DNA of 64,000 nucleotides from positions 930,001-994,000 of the forward strand of contig NZ_JANUGV010000001.1 of assembly GCF_024753215.1 (NCBI RefSeq), given 5' to 3'. A program made the position numbers and the translations under genes. How positions within the stretch are numbered: position 1 is the stretch's first letter; every line of letters starts with the position of its first letter. The notes under the pieces were generated by a model. The model had not been told where the DNA came from. It ran no database searches and saw only the letters and a program-made list of their open reading frames with translations. Source of the stretch: Massilia solisilvae. Its GTDB lineage: Bacteria > Pseudomonadota > Gammaproteobacteria > Burkholderiales > Burkholderiaceae_D. Below, one piece after another: positions 24,199 to 32,901 of this stretch.

Positions 24199-25095
24199 TT
24201 ACTCGCCCTTGGCGACGAAATCGAGCAGGAAAGCAACGAACGCCTCGGCGGCCGGGCTCAGGGTCCGTTGCGGACGCGTATGCACGAAGAACCTGCGCGT
24301 GAGCCGCGGCGCTTCCAGCTCGCGTATGCACAGCTGATACAGGCTCACCAGCGGTTCGGCGTACGGCAGGCAGACCGTGACCCCCAGCCCGCTGCTGACC
24401 ATGGCCAGGGCGGTTGTCATGAATGCCACCTCGTACGCCGGCTTGAGCGTGACCTCGCGCAGTGCGCCGTGCATGTCGGCCAGCAAGCGCTCGGTGAACT
24501 GGCCCTGCAGCGAGATGAACGGATAGTCCGCCAGGTCCTGCCAGGTGATCCGCTCGCGCTGTGCCAGCGGATGCTCCTTGGGAAAGACCAGTGCGAACGG
24601 CAGCTCGAACAGCAGCTGCGCATCCAGCGCCGGCGCCGGCTCGCGTTCCGGTGCAATGCCCACGTCGGCTTCGCCCGACAGGATGCGCGCCGCCACGCTC
24701 TCGACGGCGCAGTCGGCCAGGCGCACCTGCACGTCGGGATGCTGCGCCTGCCACGCGGCGATCGCGCGCGGCAGCAGCGTGCACGCCATCAGCTGCGGCG
24801 CCGCGATGCGCACCAATCCTTTCTTCAGGCGCGTGTGCGCCTCAATGTTCGCAAGCGCACCGTCGAGATCGTCGATGATCTGGCTGAATAGGGGCACCAG
24901 CTCGCGGCCGATGTCGGTGAGCGCGATCTTGCGCGTGCTGCGGTCCACCACGCGGGTGCCAAGGGCGGCTTCCAGCTCCTTGATCAAACCCGACAGGGCC
25001 GACTGCGACAGGTGCAGCAGCTGCGCGGCGAGCGTAAAGTTACCGGTCTTGGCCAGCGCGACGAAGGCGCGCATCTGCCGTAGGGTAGGATTCAT
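24199..25095 (-). CDS. LysR-family transcriptional regulator
   Basis: 298 residues from ATG 25095. The frame stays open far upstream only as an antisense shadow of the next gene. The N-terminal winged helix-turn-helix is clear ('MRAFVALAKTGNFTLAAQLL', 'SQSALSGLIKELEAALGTRV'), followed by a LysR substrate-binding domain. It is divergently transcribed from the fumarylacetoacetase/maleylacetoacetate isomerase pair with a 93-base gap. This is the usual LysR arrangement, so it is the likely regulator of that pair. The effector, an aromatic-degradation intermediate, is inferred. Confidence 0.88.
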   Translation of the reverse strand: MNPTLRQMRAFVALAKTGNFTLAAQLLHLSQSALSGLIKELEAALGTRVVDRSTRKIALTDIGRELVPLFSQIIDDLDGALANIEAHTRLKKGLVRIAAPQLMACTLLPRAIAAWQAQHPDVQVRLADCAVESVAARILSGEADVGIAPEREPAPALDAQLLFELPFALVFPKEHPLAQRERITWQDLADYPFISLQGQFTERLLADMHGALREVTLKPAYEVAFMTTALAMVSSGLGVTVCLPYAEPLVSLYQLCIRELEAPRLTRRFFVHTRPQRTLSPAAEAFVAFLLDFVAKGE

Positions 25096-25103
25096 AAGAT
25101 AAT

Positions 25104-25115
25104 CCGATAAATCGG
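25104..25115. promoter_or_regulatory. Palindrome in the LysR/FAH divergent region, candidate operator
   Basis: CCGATAAATCGG is a perfect 12-base inverted repeat, 9 bases upstream of the LysR start and 73 bases upstream of the fumarylacetoacetase start. Its place and form suit a LysR recognition or autoregulation site. The T-N11-A consensus was not clearly seen. Confidence 0.4.
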
Positions 25116-25188
25116 GCGGAAAATACTGTTTGTATGATAGTCCGTTTTGTTCTTTAATGGCGGCAACTAACTGCATGAAGGAAACGCC

Positions 25189-26214
25189 ATGAAACTCGCC
25201 ACCCTCAAGACCGGCAGCCGCGACGGCACCCTGGTCGTCGTCAGCCGCGACCTCGTGACCTGCCAGCGCGTTCCGCACATCGCGCCCACGCTGCAGGCCG
25301 CGCTGGACGACTGGGAGCGCGCGGCGCCGCAACTGCAACAGGTGTACGAGGCGCTCAACGGCGGCAACGCGCCCGAGGCCGAGTCCTTCCTCGAGGAAGA
25401 AGCGCACTCGCCTCTGCCGCGCGCCTACCAGTGGGCCGACGGCTCGGCCTACATCAACCATGTGGAGCTGGTGCGCAAGGCGCGCGGGGCCGAGCTGCCG
25501 GCCTCGTTCTACACCGATCCGCTGATGTACCAGGGCGGTTCGGACTCCTTCGTCGGCCCGTGCGACCCGATCTGCGTGTTGTCCGAGGACTGGGGCGTGG
25601 ACCTGGAGGCCGAGGTGTCCGTGATCACCGGCGACGTGCCGATGGGCGCCACGCCCGAGCAGGCCGCGAACGCGATTCGCCTGGTCATGCTGGTCAACGA
25701 CGTCTCGCTGCGCAACCTGATCCCGGGCGAACTGGCCAAGGGCTTCGGCTTCTTCCAGTCCAAGCCGGCAAGCGCATTCTCGCCGGTGGCGGTCACGCCG
25801 GACGAACTGGGCAAGGCCTGGCGCGACAGCAAGCTGCACCTGCCGCTCCTGGTCACGCTCAACGACAAGCCGTTCGGCCGCCCCAACGCGGGCGAGGACA
25901 TGACCTTCAGCTTTGCCCAGTTGGTCGCGCACGCCGCCAAGACGCGCGAGCTGGAGGCTGGCAGCATCATAGGCTCGGGCACCGTGTCCAACAAGCAGGG
26001 CAGCCTGCACGGCTCGAGCATCGAAAACGGCGGCGTGGGCTATTGCTGCCTGGCCGAGGTGCGCATGTACGAGACGATCGAGCAGGGCGCGCCCGCAACG
26101 CCATTCCTGCGCTACGGCGACAGCGTGCGCATCGAGATGCTGGACGCGGAAGGCTCGAGCATCTTCGGCGCGATCGACCAGGAGGTCGCGCACTATCACC
26201 GGAGGACCGAATGA
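25189..26214 (+). CDS. Fumarylacetoacetate hydrolase family protein
   Basis: 341 residues. The bacterial fumarylacetoacetase fold is indicated by 'LEAEVSVITGDVPMGATPEQ', with likely metal-binding acidic residues, 'VMLVNDVSLRNLIP' and 'FFQSKPASAFSPVAVTPDELG'. The late 'GTVSNKQGSLHGSSIENGG' is also typical. The expected reaction is hydrolysis of fumarylacetoacetate to fumarate and acetoacetate, the last step of tyrosine/homogentisate breakdown. The overlapping maleylacetoacetate isomerase gene (ATGA junction) supports this. Homogentisate dioxygenase, the preceding enzyme, is not in this window. Confidence 0.9.
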   Translation: MKLATLKTGSRDGTLVVVSRDLVTCQRVPHIAPTLQAALDDWERAAPQLQQVYEALNGGNAPEAESFLEEEAHSPLPRAYQWADGSAYINHVELVRKARGAELPASFYTDPLMYQGGSDSFVGPCDPICVLSEDWGVDLEAEVSVITGDVPMGATPEQAANAIRLVMLVNDVSLRNLIPGELAKGFGFFQSKPASAFSPVAVTPDELGKAWRDSKLHLPLLVTLNDKPFGRPNAGEDMTFSFAQLVAHAAKTRELEAGSIIGSGTVSNKQGSLHGSSIENGGVGYCCLAEVRMYETIEQGAPATPFLRYGDSVRIEMLDAEGSSIFGAIDQEVAHYHRRTE

Positions 26215-26855
26215 AGCTCTACACGTACTTTCGCAGCTCGGCCGCGTACCGTGTGCGCATTGCGCTGAACCTGAAGGGGCTCAAGTACGAGGCGGTGCCG
26301 GTGCACCTGCTGCGCGGCGGCGGCGAGCAGCTGTCGGACAGCTACCGCAAGATCAACCCGAGCGCGCTGGTGCCCGCCCTGCAGGACGAGCGCGGCACGC
26401 TCACGCAGTCGATGGCGATCCTGGAATACCTCGAAGAGACCCATCCCGACGTGCCGCTGCTGCCGGCCGACCCGCTCGGGCGGGCGCGCGTGCGCGAGCT
26501 GTGCCAGATCGTCGCCTGCGACATCCACCCGCTCAACAACCTGCGCGTGCTGCGCTACCTCGTGCACACCGTGGGCGCGACCGAAGAGCAAAAGACCGAG
26601 TGGTATCGGCACTGGATCAGGGAGGGGCTGGCGTCGCTCGAGGGGCACCTGGCGCGCGACCCGGGCGCTGCCGATTTCTGCCACGGCGAGACGCCGACGC
26701 TGGCCGACTGTTTCCTGGTGCCGCAGGTGTTCAACGCGCAGCGCTTCGAGATCGACGTGGCGGCTTACCCGAACATCGCCCGCATCAACGCCAACTGCGT
26801 GCAGCTGCCGGCGTTCGCGCACGCGCACCCGTCGCAGCAGCCGGACACGGAATAG
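26211..26855 (+). CDS. maiA: Maleylacetoacetate isomerase
   Basis: 214-residue zeta-class glutathione S-transferase. The N-terminal 'YTYFRSSAAYRVRIALNLKG' contains the SSxxxRVRIAL active-site motif of maleylacetoacetate isomerases, followed by the glutathione-binding 'NPSALVPALQD' and 'LTQSMAILEYLEE'. It isomerises maleylacetoacetate to fumarylacetoacetate with glutathione as cofactor. The ATG overlaps the stop of the upstream hydrolase by four bases, so the two steps are co-translated. A palindromic repeat element begins 5 bases after the stop. Confidence 0.93.
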   Translation: MKLYTYFRSSAAYRVRIALNLKGLKYEAVPVHLLRGGGEQLSDSYRKINPSALVPALQDERGTLTQSMAILEYLEETHPDVPLLPADPLGRARVRELCQIVACDIHPLNNLRVLRYLVHTVGATEEQKTEWYRHWIREGLASLEGHLARDPGAADFCHGETPTLADCFLVPQVFNAQRFEIDVAAYPNIARINANCVQLPAFAHAHPSQQPDTE

Positions 26856-26859
26856 CAAG

Positions 26860-26961
26860 CGTAGGGTGGGCAGCTTGTCTGCCCACGCGTTCAAGCAGCT
26901 CACGATTTAGCGCTCATGCCAAGCGCAGTGTGAACGGGTGGGCAGCAAGCTGCCCCCTACG
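26860..26961. repeat. Intergenic palindromic repeat, family A, inverted pair
   Basis: The left unit starts CGTAGGGTGGGCAGC and ends GCCCACGCGTTCA (26860-26892). The right unit is its inverted relative: TGAACGGGTGGGCAGC to GCCCCCTACG (26931-26961). Each unit is itself a hairpin (GGGCAGC.../...CTGCCC). The paired layout resembles REP/BIME elements. It sits between the 3' ends of two convergent operons. Confidence 0.75.
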
Positions 26962-26974
26962 ATGTGCAAGCGTC

Positions 26975-28141
26975 TCACGCAGCCCGCAGGGCATCGACGA
27001 TCTCCATGCGCGATGCGCGCAGCGCCGGCAGGAAGCCGCCGACGAAGCCCATCGCCAGCGCAAACAGCAGCGACTCGGCCGCGATCGCCGGCGTCAGGCG
27101 AAAGCCGAACGCCAGCTCCGAGAACGACTGGAAGTTCGTGGTCGAGAACGACACCAGCTGCATGGCCGACGCGCACGCCAGCCCGGCCACGCCGCCGACC
27201 AGGCCCAGCATCAGCGCCTCGACCAAAAACGCGGCCAGGATGCTGCGCCGCTGGAAGCCCAGCGCGCGCAAGGTGCCGATCTCGGCCACACGGTTGGCCA
27301 CCGATGCGTACATCGTCACCGTCGCCCCGATCACCGCGCCAATCGAGAACACCACCGACAATGTCATGCCGAGGATGTTGATGAAGGTGGACAGTGCCTT
27401 TGTCTGGTCCGAGTAGTAGGCCTGCTCGCGCTTGGCCTCCAGCGTCAGGCGCGGGTCGGTTTCGATGTCCTTCTTGAAGCGCTCGAACTGCGCGCTGTCG
27501 GCCAGCCGGAGCACGATGGACGAGTAGCTCGGCCGCCGGAACGCCTGCATCAGCTGGTCGGCGTCACCCCAGATCTCGGAGTCGAAGCCGCTGCCGCCCG
27601 CATCGAACAGCCCGACCACGGTCCACTCGCGCTGGCCGAAGCGCATGCGCTCGCCAAGGCCCGCGCCATTGAAGCGCCGCGCCACGCCGGCGCCGGCCAC
27701 GATTTCGGAAGAGCCGGCGCGGAACATGCGCCCGGCCACCAGCCGTATCTGCGGGCGCAGTTCGAGCGCGTTTGGGCCTACGCCGCGGATCAGCACGTTG
27801 GAACGCTGGCTGGATTCGCGCTTGTCCAGCGAGATCAGCACCACCGTCTCGCGCGAGGCCAGCGGCAGCCCCTCGCCCGTGAGCGCCACCGCCGGGTGGC
27901 TGATCGCCGCATCGGCCTGGGCGCGCGGCACCGAGCTTTGCACTTCGGTCTCGGACGAGCTACGGATCAGCACCACGTTGTCGTATTCGCCGGTGGTCAC
28001 CATGGTGTCGTGCAGGCCTTCGTTCAGCATCAGCACGGCCGCGAACACGAACACCACCAGTGCGAGCCCGGCGGCGGTGAGCACGGTGGTCAGCCGGCGC
28101 GACCACAGGTTGCGTGCGACATAGCCCGGCGGGATCTTCAT
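26975..28141 (-). CDS. ABC exporter permease (MacB/FtsX type), second subunit
   Basis: 388 residues from ATG 28141. 'NLWSRRLTTVLTAAGLALVVFVFAAVL' is the first membrane helix, followed by a periplasmic domain of about 220 residues. Three C-terminal helices ('LGMTLSVVFSIGAVIGATVTM', 'AAFLVEALMLGLVGGVAGL', 'LLFALAMGFVGGFLPALRA') complete the MacB/FtsX topology. It overlaps the first permease by four bases (ATGA). This is the last gene of a four-gene exporter operon. Confidence 0.88.
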   Translation of the reverse strand: MKIPPGYVARNLWSRRLTTVLTAAGLALVVFVFAAVLMLNEGLHDTMVTTGEYDNVVLIRSSSETEVQSSVPRAQADAAISHPAVALTGEGLPLASRETVVLISLDKRESSQRSNVLIRGVGPNALELRPQIRLVAGRMFRAGSSEIVAGAGVARRFNGAGLGERMRFGQREWTVVGLFDAGGSGFDSEIWGDADQLMQAFRRPSYSSIVLRLADSAQFERFKKDIETDPRLTLEAKREQAYYSDQTKALSTFINILGMTLSVVFSIGAVIGATVTMYASVANRVAEIGTLRALGFQRRSILAAFLVEALMLGLVGGVAGLACASAMQLVSFSTTNFQSFSELAFGFRLTPAIAAESLLFALAMGFVGGFLPALRASRMEIVDALRAA

Positions 28142-29295
28142 GCCACGCTCCGCAGGCCATCGACGATGTTCACGCGGATCGCGCGCACGGCCGGCGCAAT
28201 TGCGGCGACCACGCCGACCGCGATGGCGGCCGCGGCCTGCATCAGCACCGTGAGCGGCGCGACCTCGAACACCGGGAACAGCGTGCCCATGCGCGCAGCG
28301 AACGCGACCGCCGCGGGGTAGAGCAAGGCGATGCCGAGCAGGCCGCCCGCGCCCGACAGCAGCAGCGACTCGCCGACGATGAGCGAGCCCACGAAGAGCG
28401 GCCCGAAGCCGAGCGCCTTGAGCGTGGCGTACTCCGACAGGCGCTCGCGTGCGCTCATTGCCATCGTGTTGGCCATCACGGCCATGATGATGAGGATGAC
28501 GACATAGGACACCAGTCGTATGGCGACCACGATCGCGTCGGACATCGACACGAACGAGAGCTGGAACGCCTTCTCGGTTTCGGTCAGTGTTTCGGCCAGC
28601 GAGTTCTTGAAGGTGGCATCGATCGCCGCGCTCACCTCCGGCGCCTGGTCGGCTCGCGCGATCTGCACCACGTACACACCCACCTGGTTGGCGCGGCGCG
28701 GCGTGGTCTTGAGCAGCGTCTCGTTCAGGTAATCCCAATGAAAGAACATCTGTGTGGTCACCGTGCTCGGCGTGCGCCCGTCGTAGATGCCGCGCACCAC
28801 AAAGTCCCACTGGCCGGGAAAGATGGTGCCGCGCAGCGGGATCACGTCGCCGATCCTGAAGTGATACTGGTCGGCCAGCTTGCGCCCGATGATGGCGCCC
28901 TTGCGGTCGCGCAGGAAGGCCTTGTGCTGCTCCGGCGGCAGCACGAAGTCGGTGTAGATCTCGAGGTAGCTTTCGCCGGACACGGCCAGCTGCGGGAAGA
29001 AGTTCTTGGGGGCCTGGTACACGCCGCCGAACCAGTTGGCCCAGGCTACGCGCTCGACACCGTCGATGGCGCGGATCTTGGCAGCGTACGACAGCGGCAG
29101 CGGGAATACCAGCGAGACCGCGTTGCGCGTGATGAGCGTGGTGTTCGATGCCGCGTTCGCGCCCGCGTACCAGGCCTTGACGACGGTCTGCAGAAAGCCG
29201 AAGGCGAGGGTGGCAATGACGATCCCCACCACGGTGAGCGCGCTCCTGAGCTTGTGGCGCAGTGCGTTGCGCAGGATAAGCTTGAGCCTTTGCAT
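28138..29295 (-). CDS. ABC exporter permease (MacB/FtsX type), first subunit
   Basis: 385 residues with the same topology as its neighbour: an N-terminal helix ('ALTVVGIVIATLAFGFLQTVV'), a large periplasmic domain and three C-terminal helices ('RLVSYVVILIIMAVMANTM', 'IVGESLLLSGAGGLLGIALL', 'LMQAAAAIAVGVVAAIAP'). The two permeases probably form a heterodimer. It begins 3 bases after the ATPase gene. The substrate is unknown; this class exports lipoproteins, peptides, drugs or lipids mechanically through a periplasmic adaptor. Confidence 0.88.
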   Translation of the reverse strand: MQRLKLILRNALRHKLRSALTVVGIVIATLAFGFLQTVVKAWYAGANAASNTTLITRNAVSLVFPLPLSYAAKIRAIDGVERVAWANWFGGVYQAPKNFFPQLAVSGESYLEIYTDFVLPPEQHKAFLRDRKGAIIGRKLADQYHFRIGDVIPLRGTIFPGQWDFVVRGIYDGRTPSTVTTQMFFHWDYLNETLLKTTPRRANQVGVYVVQIARADQAPEVSAAIDATFKNSLAETLTETEKAFQLSFVSMSDAIVVAIRLVSYVVILIIMAVMANTMAMSARERLSEYATLKALGFGPLFVGSLIVGESLLLSGAGGLLGIALLYPAAVAFAARMGTLFPVFEVAPLTVLMQAAAAIAVGVVAAIAPAVRAIRVNIVDGLRSVA

Positions 29296-29298
29296 GGC

Positions 29299-29988
29299 CT
29301 ACGCGCCCTGCGGCGCCGCCAGCAGCTCGCCTTTTTCCAGGTGGATGACGGTGCGGGCCTGCTGGGCCGCGTGGGCGTCGTGGGTGACCATGATGATGGT
29401 CTTGCCCAGTTCGCGGTTCAGGCGCTGCATCAGGTCCAGCACCTCGCTGGCCGAGGCGCGATCCAGGTCGCCGGTGGGCTCGTCGGCGGCGATCAGCACC
29501 GGGTCGGTGACAATGGCGCGCGCAATCGCCACGCGCTGCTGCTGGCCGCCGGACAGTTCGCCCGGCAGGTGGTCCATGCGGTCGGCCAGGCCGACCATCT
29601 GCAGCGTCATTTCGGCCCGCTCGCGCCGCTCGCGCCGCGACAGGTTCGTCAGCAGCAGCGGCAGTTCGACGTTTTCGAACGCGCTCAGTACCGGCATCAG
29701 GTTATAGAACTGGAAGATGAAGCCGATGTGCGCGGCGCGCCAGTCGGCCAGCTCCGGCTCGGACAGCGCGGTGATGTCCAGGCCGGCCACGCGCAAGATG
29801 CCGCGGTCCGGCTTGTCGATCCCCGCGATCAGGTTGAGCAGCGTGCTCTTGCCCGAGCCCGATGGCCCCATCAGCGCGGTGAAATCGCCGGCGGCGACCG
29901 ACAGCGTGATATCGGTCAGCACCGGCACCACCTGGCGGCCGCGCCGGTACGATTTGGCCAGGTGCTCGATTTCGACCAGTGCTGCCAT
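29299..29988 (-). CDS. ABC exporter ATP-binding protein (MacB/LolD-like)
   Basis: 229 residues from ATG 29988. Walker A is 'GPSGSGKST', the Q loop '[21 protein letters not shown]', the ABC signature '[14 protein letters not shown]', Walker B '[13 protein letters not shown]', and the switch histidine is in 'MVTHD'. The '[20 protein letters not shown]' segment is typical of the MacB/LolD group. It energises the two adjoining permeases. The start overlaps the adaptor stop by one base (TGATG). Confidence 0.93.
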   Translation of the reverse strand: MAALVEIEHLAKSYRRGRQVVPVLTDITLSVAAGDFTALMGPSGSGKSTLLNLIAGIDKPDRGILRVAGLDITALSEPELADWRAAHIGFIFQFYNLMPVLSAFENVELPLLLTNLSRRERRERAEMTLQMVGLADRMDHLPGELSGGQQQRVAIARAIVTDPVLIAADEPTGDLDRASASEVLDLMQRLNRELGKTIIMVTHDAHAAQQARTVIHLEKGELLAAPQGA

Positions 29989-31199
29989 CACTTCTTCGCC
30001 TGTTCGACCGGCATCCCGTCGGCCAGCCGTTCCGGCGGATTCAACACCACTTTCTGGCCCGGCGCCAGTCCATCGACCACCATCAGGTCGCCCAGCTTGC
30101 GTCCGGCCGCCACCGCCCGTTCGTGCGCCTTGCCGCCGACGAGTACGAACACCACTGCCCGCCCGCCACGCTGGACGATGGCGGCCGGCGGCACGGCAGG
30201 CAGCGGCTGCTTTTCGCTGGGCCGCAGCGCGCGCGACAGGAAGGCCACGCGCGCGCTCATGTCCGGCAGCACGCGCGGGTCCAGGTGTACGAAGCGCAGC
30301 TTGACCAGCAGCGTGGCCTTGCTGCGGTCCACGGTCGGCACCATGCGCGACACCACGCCGTCCAGCCGCAGGCCGGGATAGGCGTCGAGCTGGATCTCGG
30401 CCGGCTGGCCTGGCGCGATCTTCGCCAGGTTCGATTCGGAGACATCCGCCTCGACCTCGAGCGTGTCCATGTCGGCCATGGTGACCACCGCGCCCTTGGC
30501 CTCCGCGGCCGAGGAAAACGGCGTGATGTTGTCGCCCACGTTCGCGTTCTTGGTCAGGATCACGCCGTCGAAGGGCGCGCGGATCAGGGTCTGGTCCAGC
30601 GCCACCTGGGCCGCGCGCGCGTTGGCCTCTGCCGCGACCACCGCCGCCTGGGTGGCCTCGACGTTGGCGCGCGCCTTGTCGTAGCGGCCCTGCACGGCAT
30701 CGAGCGTGGCCGGGGCAATGAAGTTCTTGGCGCGCAGCTCGGCGTTGCGGCGCAATGCGTTGGCCGCCTCGACCTGCTCGGCCTTTGCTTGCGCAAGGTT
30801 GCCGCGCGCGACTTCGACGTTCGCCCTGGCCTGGCCGAGCGCGGCGGCGACGTCGCGGTTTTCCAGCCGCGCGATGAGCTGGCCTTCCTTGACGCGGCTG
30901 CCTTCCAGCACGCCCAGCCATTCCAGCCGTCCGGTCGCCTTCGATGAGATGGCCGCCTTGCGTTGCGGCGCGACGTAGCCGGTGGCGTTAAGCACGGTAA
31001 GCGCCTGGGCCGGGTAGGCCAGGGTCACGTTGACGGTTTCTACCGCCGGCGGCGCCGTCCAGATGCGCAGCGCGGCGAGGGCGCCGAGCAGCACCACCGC
31101 AGCAAGCAGCCACAGCCATCCCGGCAGTTTGCGCCGCCGCCGGGCGCCAGGCTGGGTGCCACGGTCGATCGACAGTTTGGAGAGATCCGGAGTGTCCAC
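29988..31199 (-). CDS. Periplasmic adaptor of the ABC exporter (MacA/HlyD-like)
   Basis: 403 residues. A basic N-terminus and single membrane helix ('[20 protein letters not shown]', about 25-44) anchor it in the inner membrane. Split lipoyl domains ('[20 protein letters not shown]' and '[20 protein letters not shown]') flank an alpha-helical hairpin (about 115-195), and a beta-barrel and membrane-proximal domain follow. It is the first gene of the exporter operon and would connect the permeases to an outer-membrane channel, which is not encoded here. TolC-like proteins elsewhere could serve. Confidence 0.9.
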   Translation of the reverse strand: MDTPDLSKLSIDRGTQPGARRRRKLPGWLWLLAAVVLLGALAALRIWTAPPAVETVNVTLAYPAQALTVLNATGYVAPQRKAAISSKATGRLEWLGVLEGSRVKEGQLIARLENRDVAAALGQARANVEVARGNLAQAKAEQVEAANALRRNAELRAKNFIAPATLDAVQGRYDKARANVEATQAAVVAAEANARAAQVALDQTLIRAPFDGVILTKNANVGDNITPFSSAAEAKGAVVTMADMDTLEVEADVSESNLAKIAPGQPAEIQLDAYPGLRLDGVVSRMVPTVDRSKATLLVKLRFVHLDPRVLPDMSARVAFLSRALRPSEKQPLPAVPPAAIVQRGGRAVVFVLVGGKAHERAVAAGRKLGDLMVVDGLAPGQKVVLNPPERLADGMPVEQAKK

Positions 31200-31327
31200 T
31201 TCGACAGCTCGTTCATACGGTCTTGCAAAGCTGGTGGACAGCCGGGCGGTAATGAAATTCCACGCGGGCGCGGCTTTTTACCTGCTTTCTGAGGCAGGCC
31301 AATGGCTCGCCCGCGCTCGCGGACTGG

Positions 31328-31774
31328 TTAGTGATGCGTTTGGGTGCGGTCAGGCGTGGACGGGCTGGAAATCTCGTCGAGCGCGTGGTCGATGCCGGCC
31401 GAATGCTTGGTCGCCATGTCGCCAAGCGAGACGATGCCGATCATGCGGTGCGACTGTTCGTCCAGCACCGGCACGCGGCGGATCTGCACGTCACCCATCT
31501 GGCCAAGCACCTCGTCCACGGTCTGGTTGCTGGTGCAGGTGCGCACGTCGGTGCTCATCACGTCGGCTACGCGGGTCGATTGCGGCGCCTGGCCGGCCGC
31601 GGTCGAGCGCACGGTGATGTCGCGGTCGGTGATCATGCCGACCAGCTTGTCGCCATCGCAGACGGGAATCGCGCCCACGTTCAGCTCGTCCATCATCTGC
31701 GCAGCGCGCTGCACGTTGTCCTGCGGCGAAATGGTACGTACGTCGCGGGTCATCACATCCTGGATCGTTTGCAT
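31328..31774 (-). CDS. Tandem CBS-domain protein
   Basis: 148 residues from ATG 31774, chosen because AAGGAGACC lies at ideal distance; the frame extends a further 19 codons upstream. There are two CBS domains (about 8-57 and 72-123). Each has the 'DVMT/DVMS' start and nucleotide-contact end ('GMITDRDITVRS', 'GIVSLGDMATK'). Such stand-alone pairs bind adenine nucleotides and act as energy or stress sensors on partner proteins. The partner is unknown. It is probably monocistronic. Confidence 0.85.
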   Translation of the reverse strand: MQTIQDVMTRDVRTISPQDNVQRAAQMMDELNVGAIPVCDGDKLVGMITDRDITVRSTAAGQAPQSTRVADVMSTDVRTCTSNQTVDEVLGQMGDVQIRRVPVLDEQSHRMIGIVSLGDMATKHSAGIDHALDEISSPSTPDRTQTHH

Positions 31775-31866
31775 GGTGGTCTCCTTCTCGATTGGTTGGC
31801 GTGCCTCGTGGGGCAGGGCGCCATCATGCACCGGATCGAGAAAGGCGGACGCATGGTTGGAGGCAG

Positions 31867-32811
31867 CTAGCAGCGGTTGAAGACATGGTCCAATGTTGGC
31901 GCGTCGAGCAGGGTCTCTCCCCAGTGCTCCAGGTCTGCCGGACCGGCTTGCTTCAGCCTGTCCCGGATTGGTTGTGGAAGTTGCCCAAAACGCTTTTCTA
32001 GCTGGCGGGACAAGAGTTCGCTGAGTGCTTCCTTTCGGCCTTCTTCCCGGCCTTCTTCCCGGCCGCGCTCAAGGCCGCGCCGTTCAAAAGAATTCATGTA
32101 AGGCATGCCGCGCTCCTTCTCGAGACTGTTAATGTCATCCATGAGCTGCGTCTCGAACTCAGGTGGGAGGTACATCATCCAGTCGATGACGCTGAACAGG
32201 TCAATGATCCTTTGCTTGTCCCACTTCCGCTCGTAAAGCAGCCGAGCAAGACGGAACTTGGCGTCTCGCCGTTGGACATGCTGGCCTCGTGTTTGTTGCG
32301 TGAGCAGATGAGCAGCGGTGACGAGCGCAAAAACGTTCTCGTCGCCCAAAAGTTGCTCAAGTCGAGGCGCAAATGCGCTGAGCTTGGCGGCAGGGAACCG
32401 AATTCCCATCGCACAACCGAGAACGGAATAGCTGAAGCCGTCGGGCGTCCATGTCGCCGAGCCGTCGGCGAGGACCACGAGGCTGGCGACAGGCCGGCGG
32501 TAACGGTCGTAGATACGGTAGTTGTAAACAAAAATGCGTTCGGCAAAGCTCTTGTCGTAGTTCCCCTGCACGTCCACATGTACCAGCACCCACTCGTCGG
32601 CACCGTCCAGCAGGGCCACCCGCACCAGCTTGTCCACGCGTCGCTTGCCTATTTCGGCGTCGTGGACAACCTGTGCCAGTTCCTGCTCCAGAAAGACATG
32701 CGGGAGCGCCCAATCGATCGCGCGGTACGCGGCGGGAAAATAGAAGGCGATAAATTCAGGAAAGTATCGCGTCAGCGCATCCTTCCATGGGGTGTCGTAA
32801 TCGTCGCTCAT
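31867..32811 (-). CDS. Rpn/transposase-like PD-(D/E)XK family protein
   Basis: 314 residues from 'MSDDYDTPWKDAL' at 32811; an in-frame start 11 codons earlier is possible. The N-terminal two thirds match the Rpn (recombination-promoting nuclease, transposase_31) family: 'DALTRYFPEFIAFYFP', 'RRVDKLVRV', then 'WVLVHVDVQGNYDKSFAERI'. Most relatives have HIEVQ in the last motif; here it is HVDVQ, a conservative change at the metal site. A charged repeat 'GREEGREEGRKE' precedes a C-terminal DUF4351-like segment. Rpn proteins cut DNA and raise recombination in E. coli. Whether this copy is active is unknown. No terminal repeats mark it as a mobile element. Confidence 0.75.
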   Translation of the reverse strand: MSDDYDTPWKDALTRYFPEFIAFYFPAAYRAIDWALPHVFLEQELAQVVHDAEIGKRRVDKLVRVALLDGADEWVLVHVDVQGNYDKSFAERIFVYNYRIYDRYRRPVASLVVLADGSATWTPDGFSYSVLGCAMGIRFPAAKLSAFAPRLEQLLGDENVFALVTAAHLLTQQTRGQHVQRRDAKFRLARLLYERKWDKQRIIDLFSVIDWMMYLPPEFETQLMDDINSLEKERGMPYMNSFERRGLERGREEGREEGRKEALSELLSRQLEKRFGQLPQPIRDRLKQAGPADLEHWGETLLDAPTLDHVFNRC

Positions 32812-32901
32812 CCTTGTTAGGCCCGCCGAGCGCGGCGCGGTCACCTGTCAGCCGCTGATCCAGCACAGTACAATCCGATTTTCTCCCAACCGCCTGCACC
32901 G

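Noticed and set aside
26211..26855. The out-of-frame open stretch before maleylacetoacetate isomerase as an N-terminal extension from 25431.
   Set aside because: The upstream part is a shadow of the hydrolase; the true ATG at 26211 starts directly with the GST motif.
31867..32811. Rpn/transposase-like gene as an active insertion sequence.
   Set aside because: No terminal inverted repeats or target duplication were seen, and Rpn relatives are mostly stationary genes.
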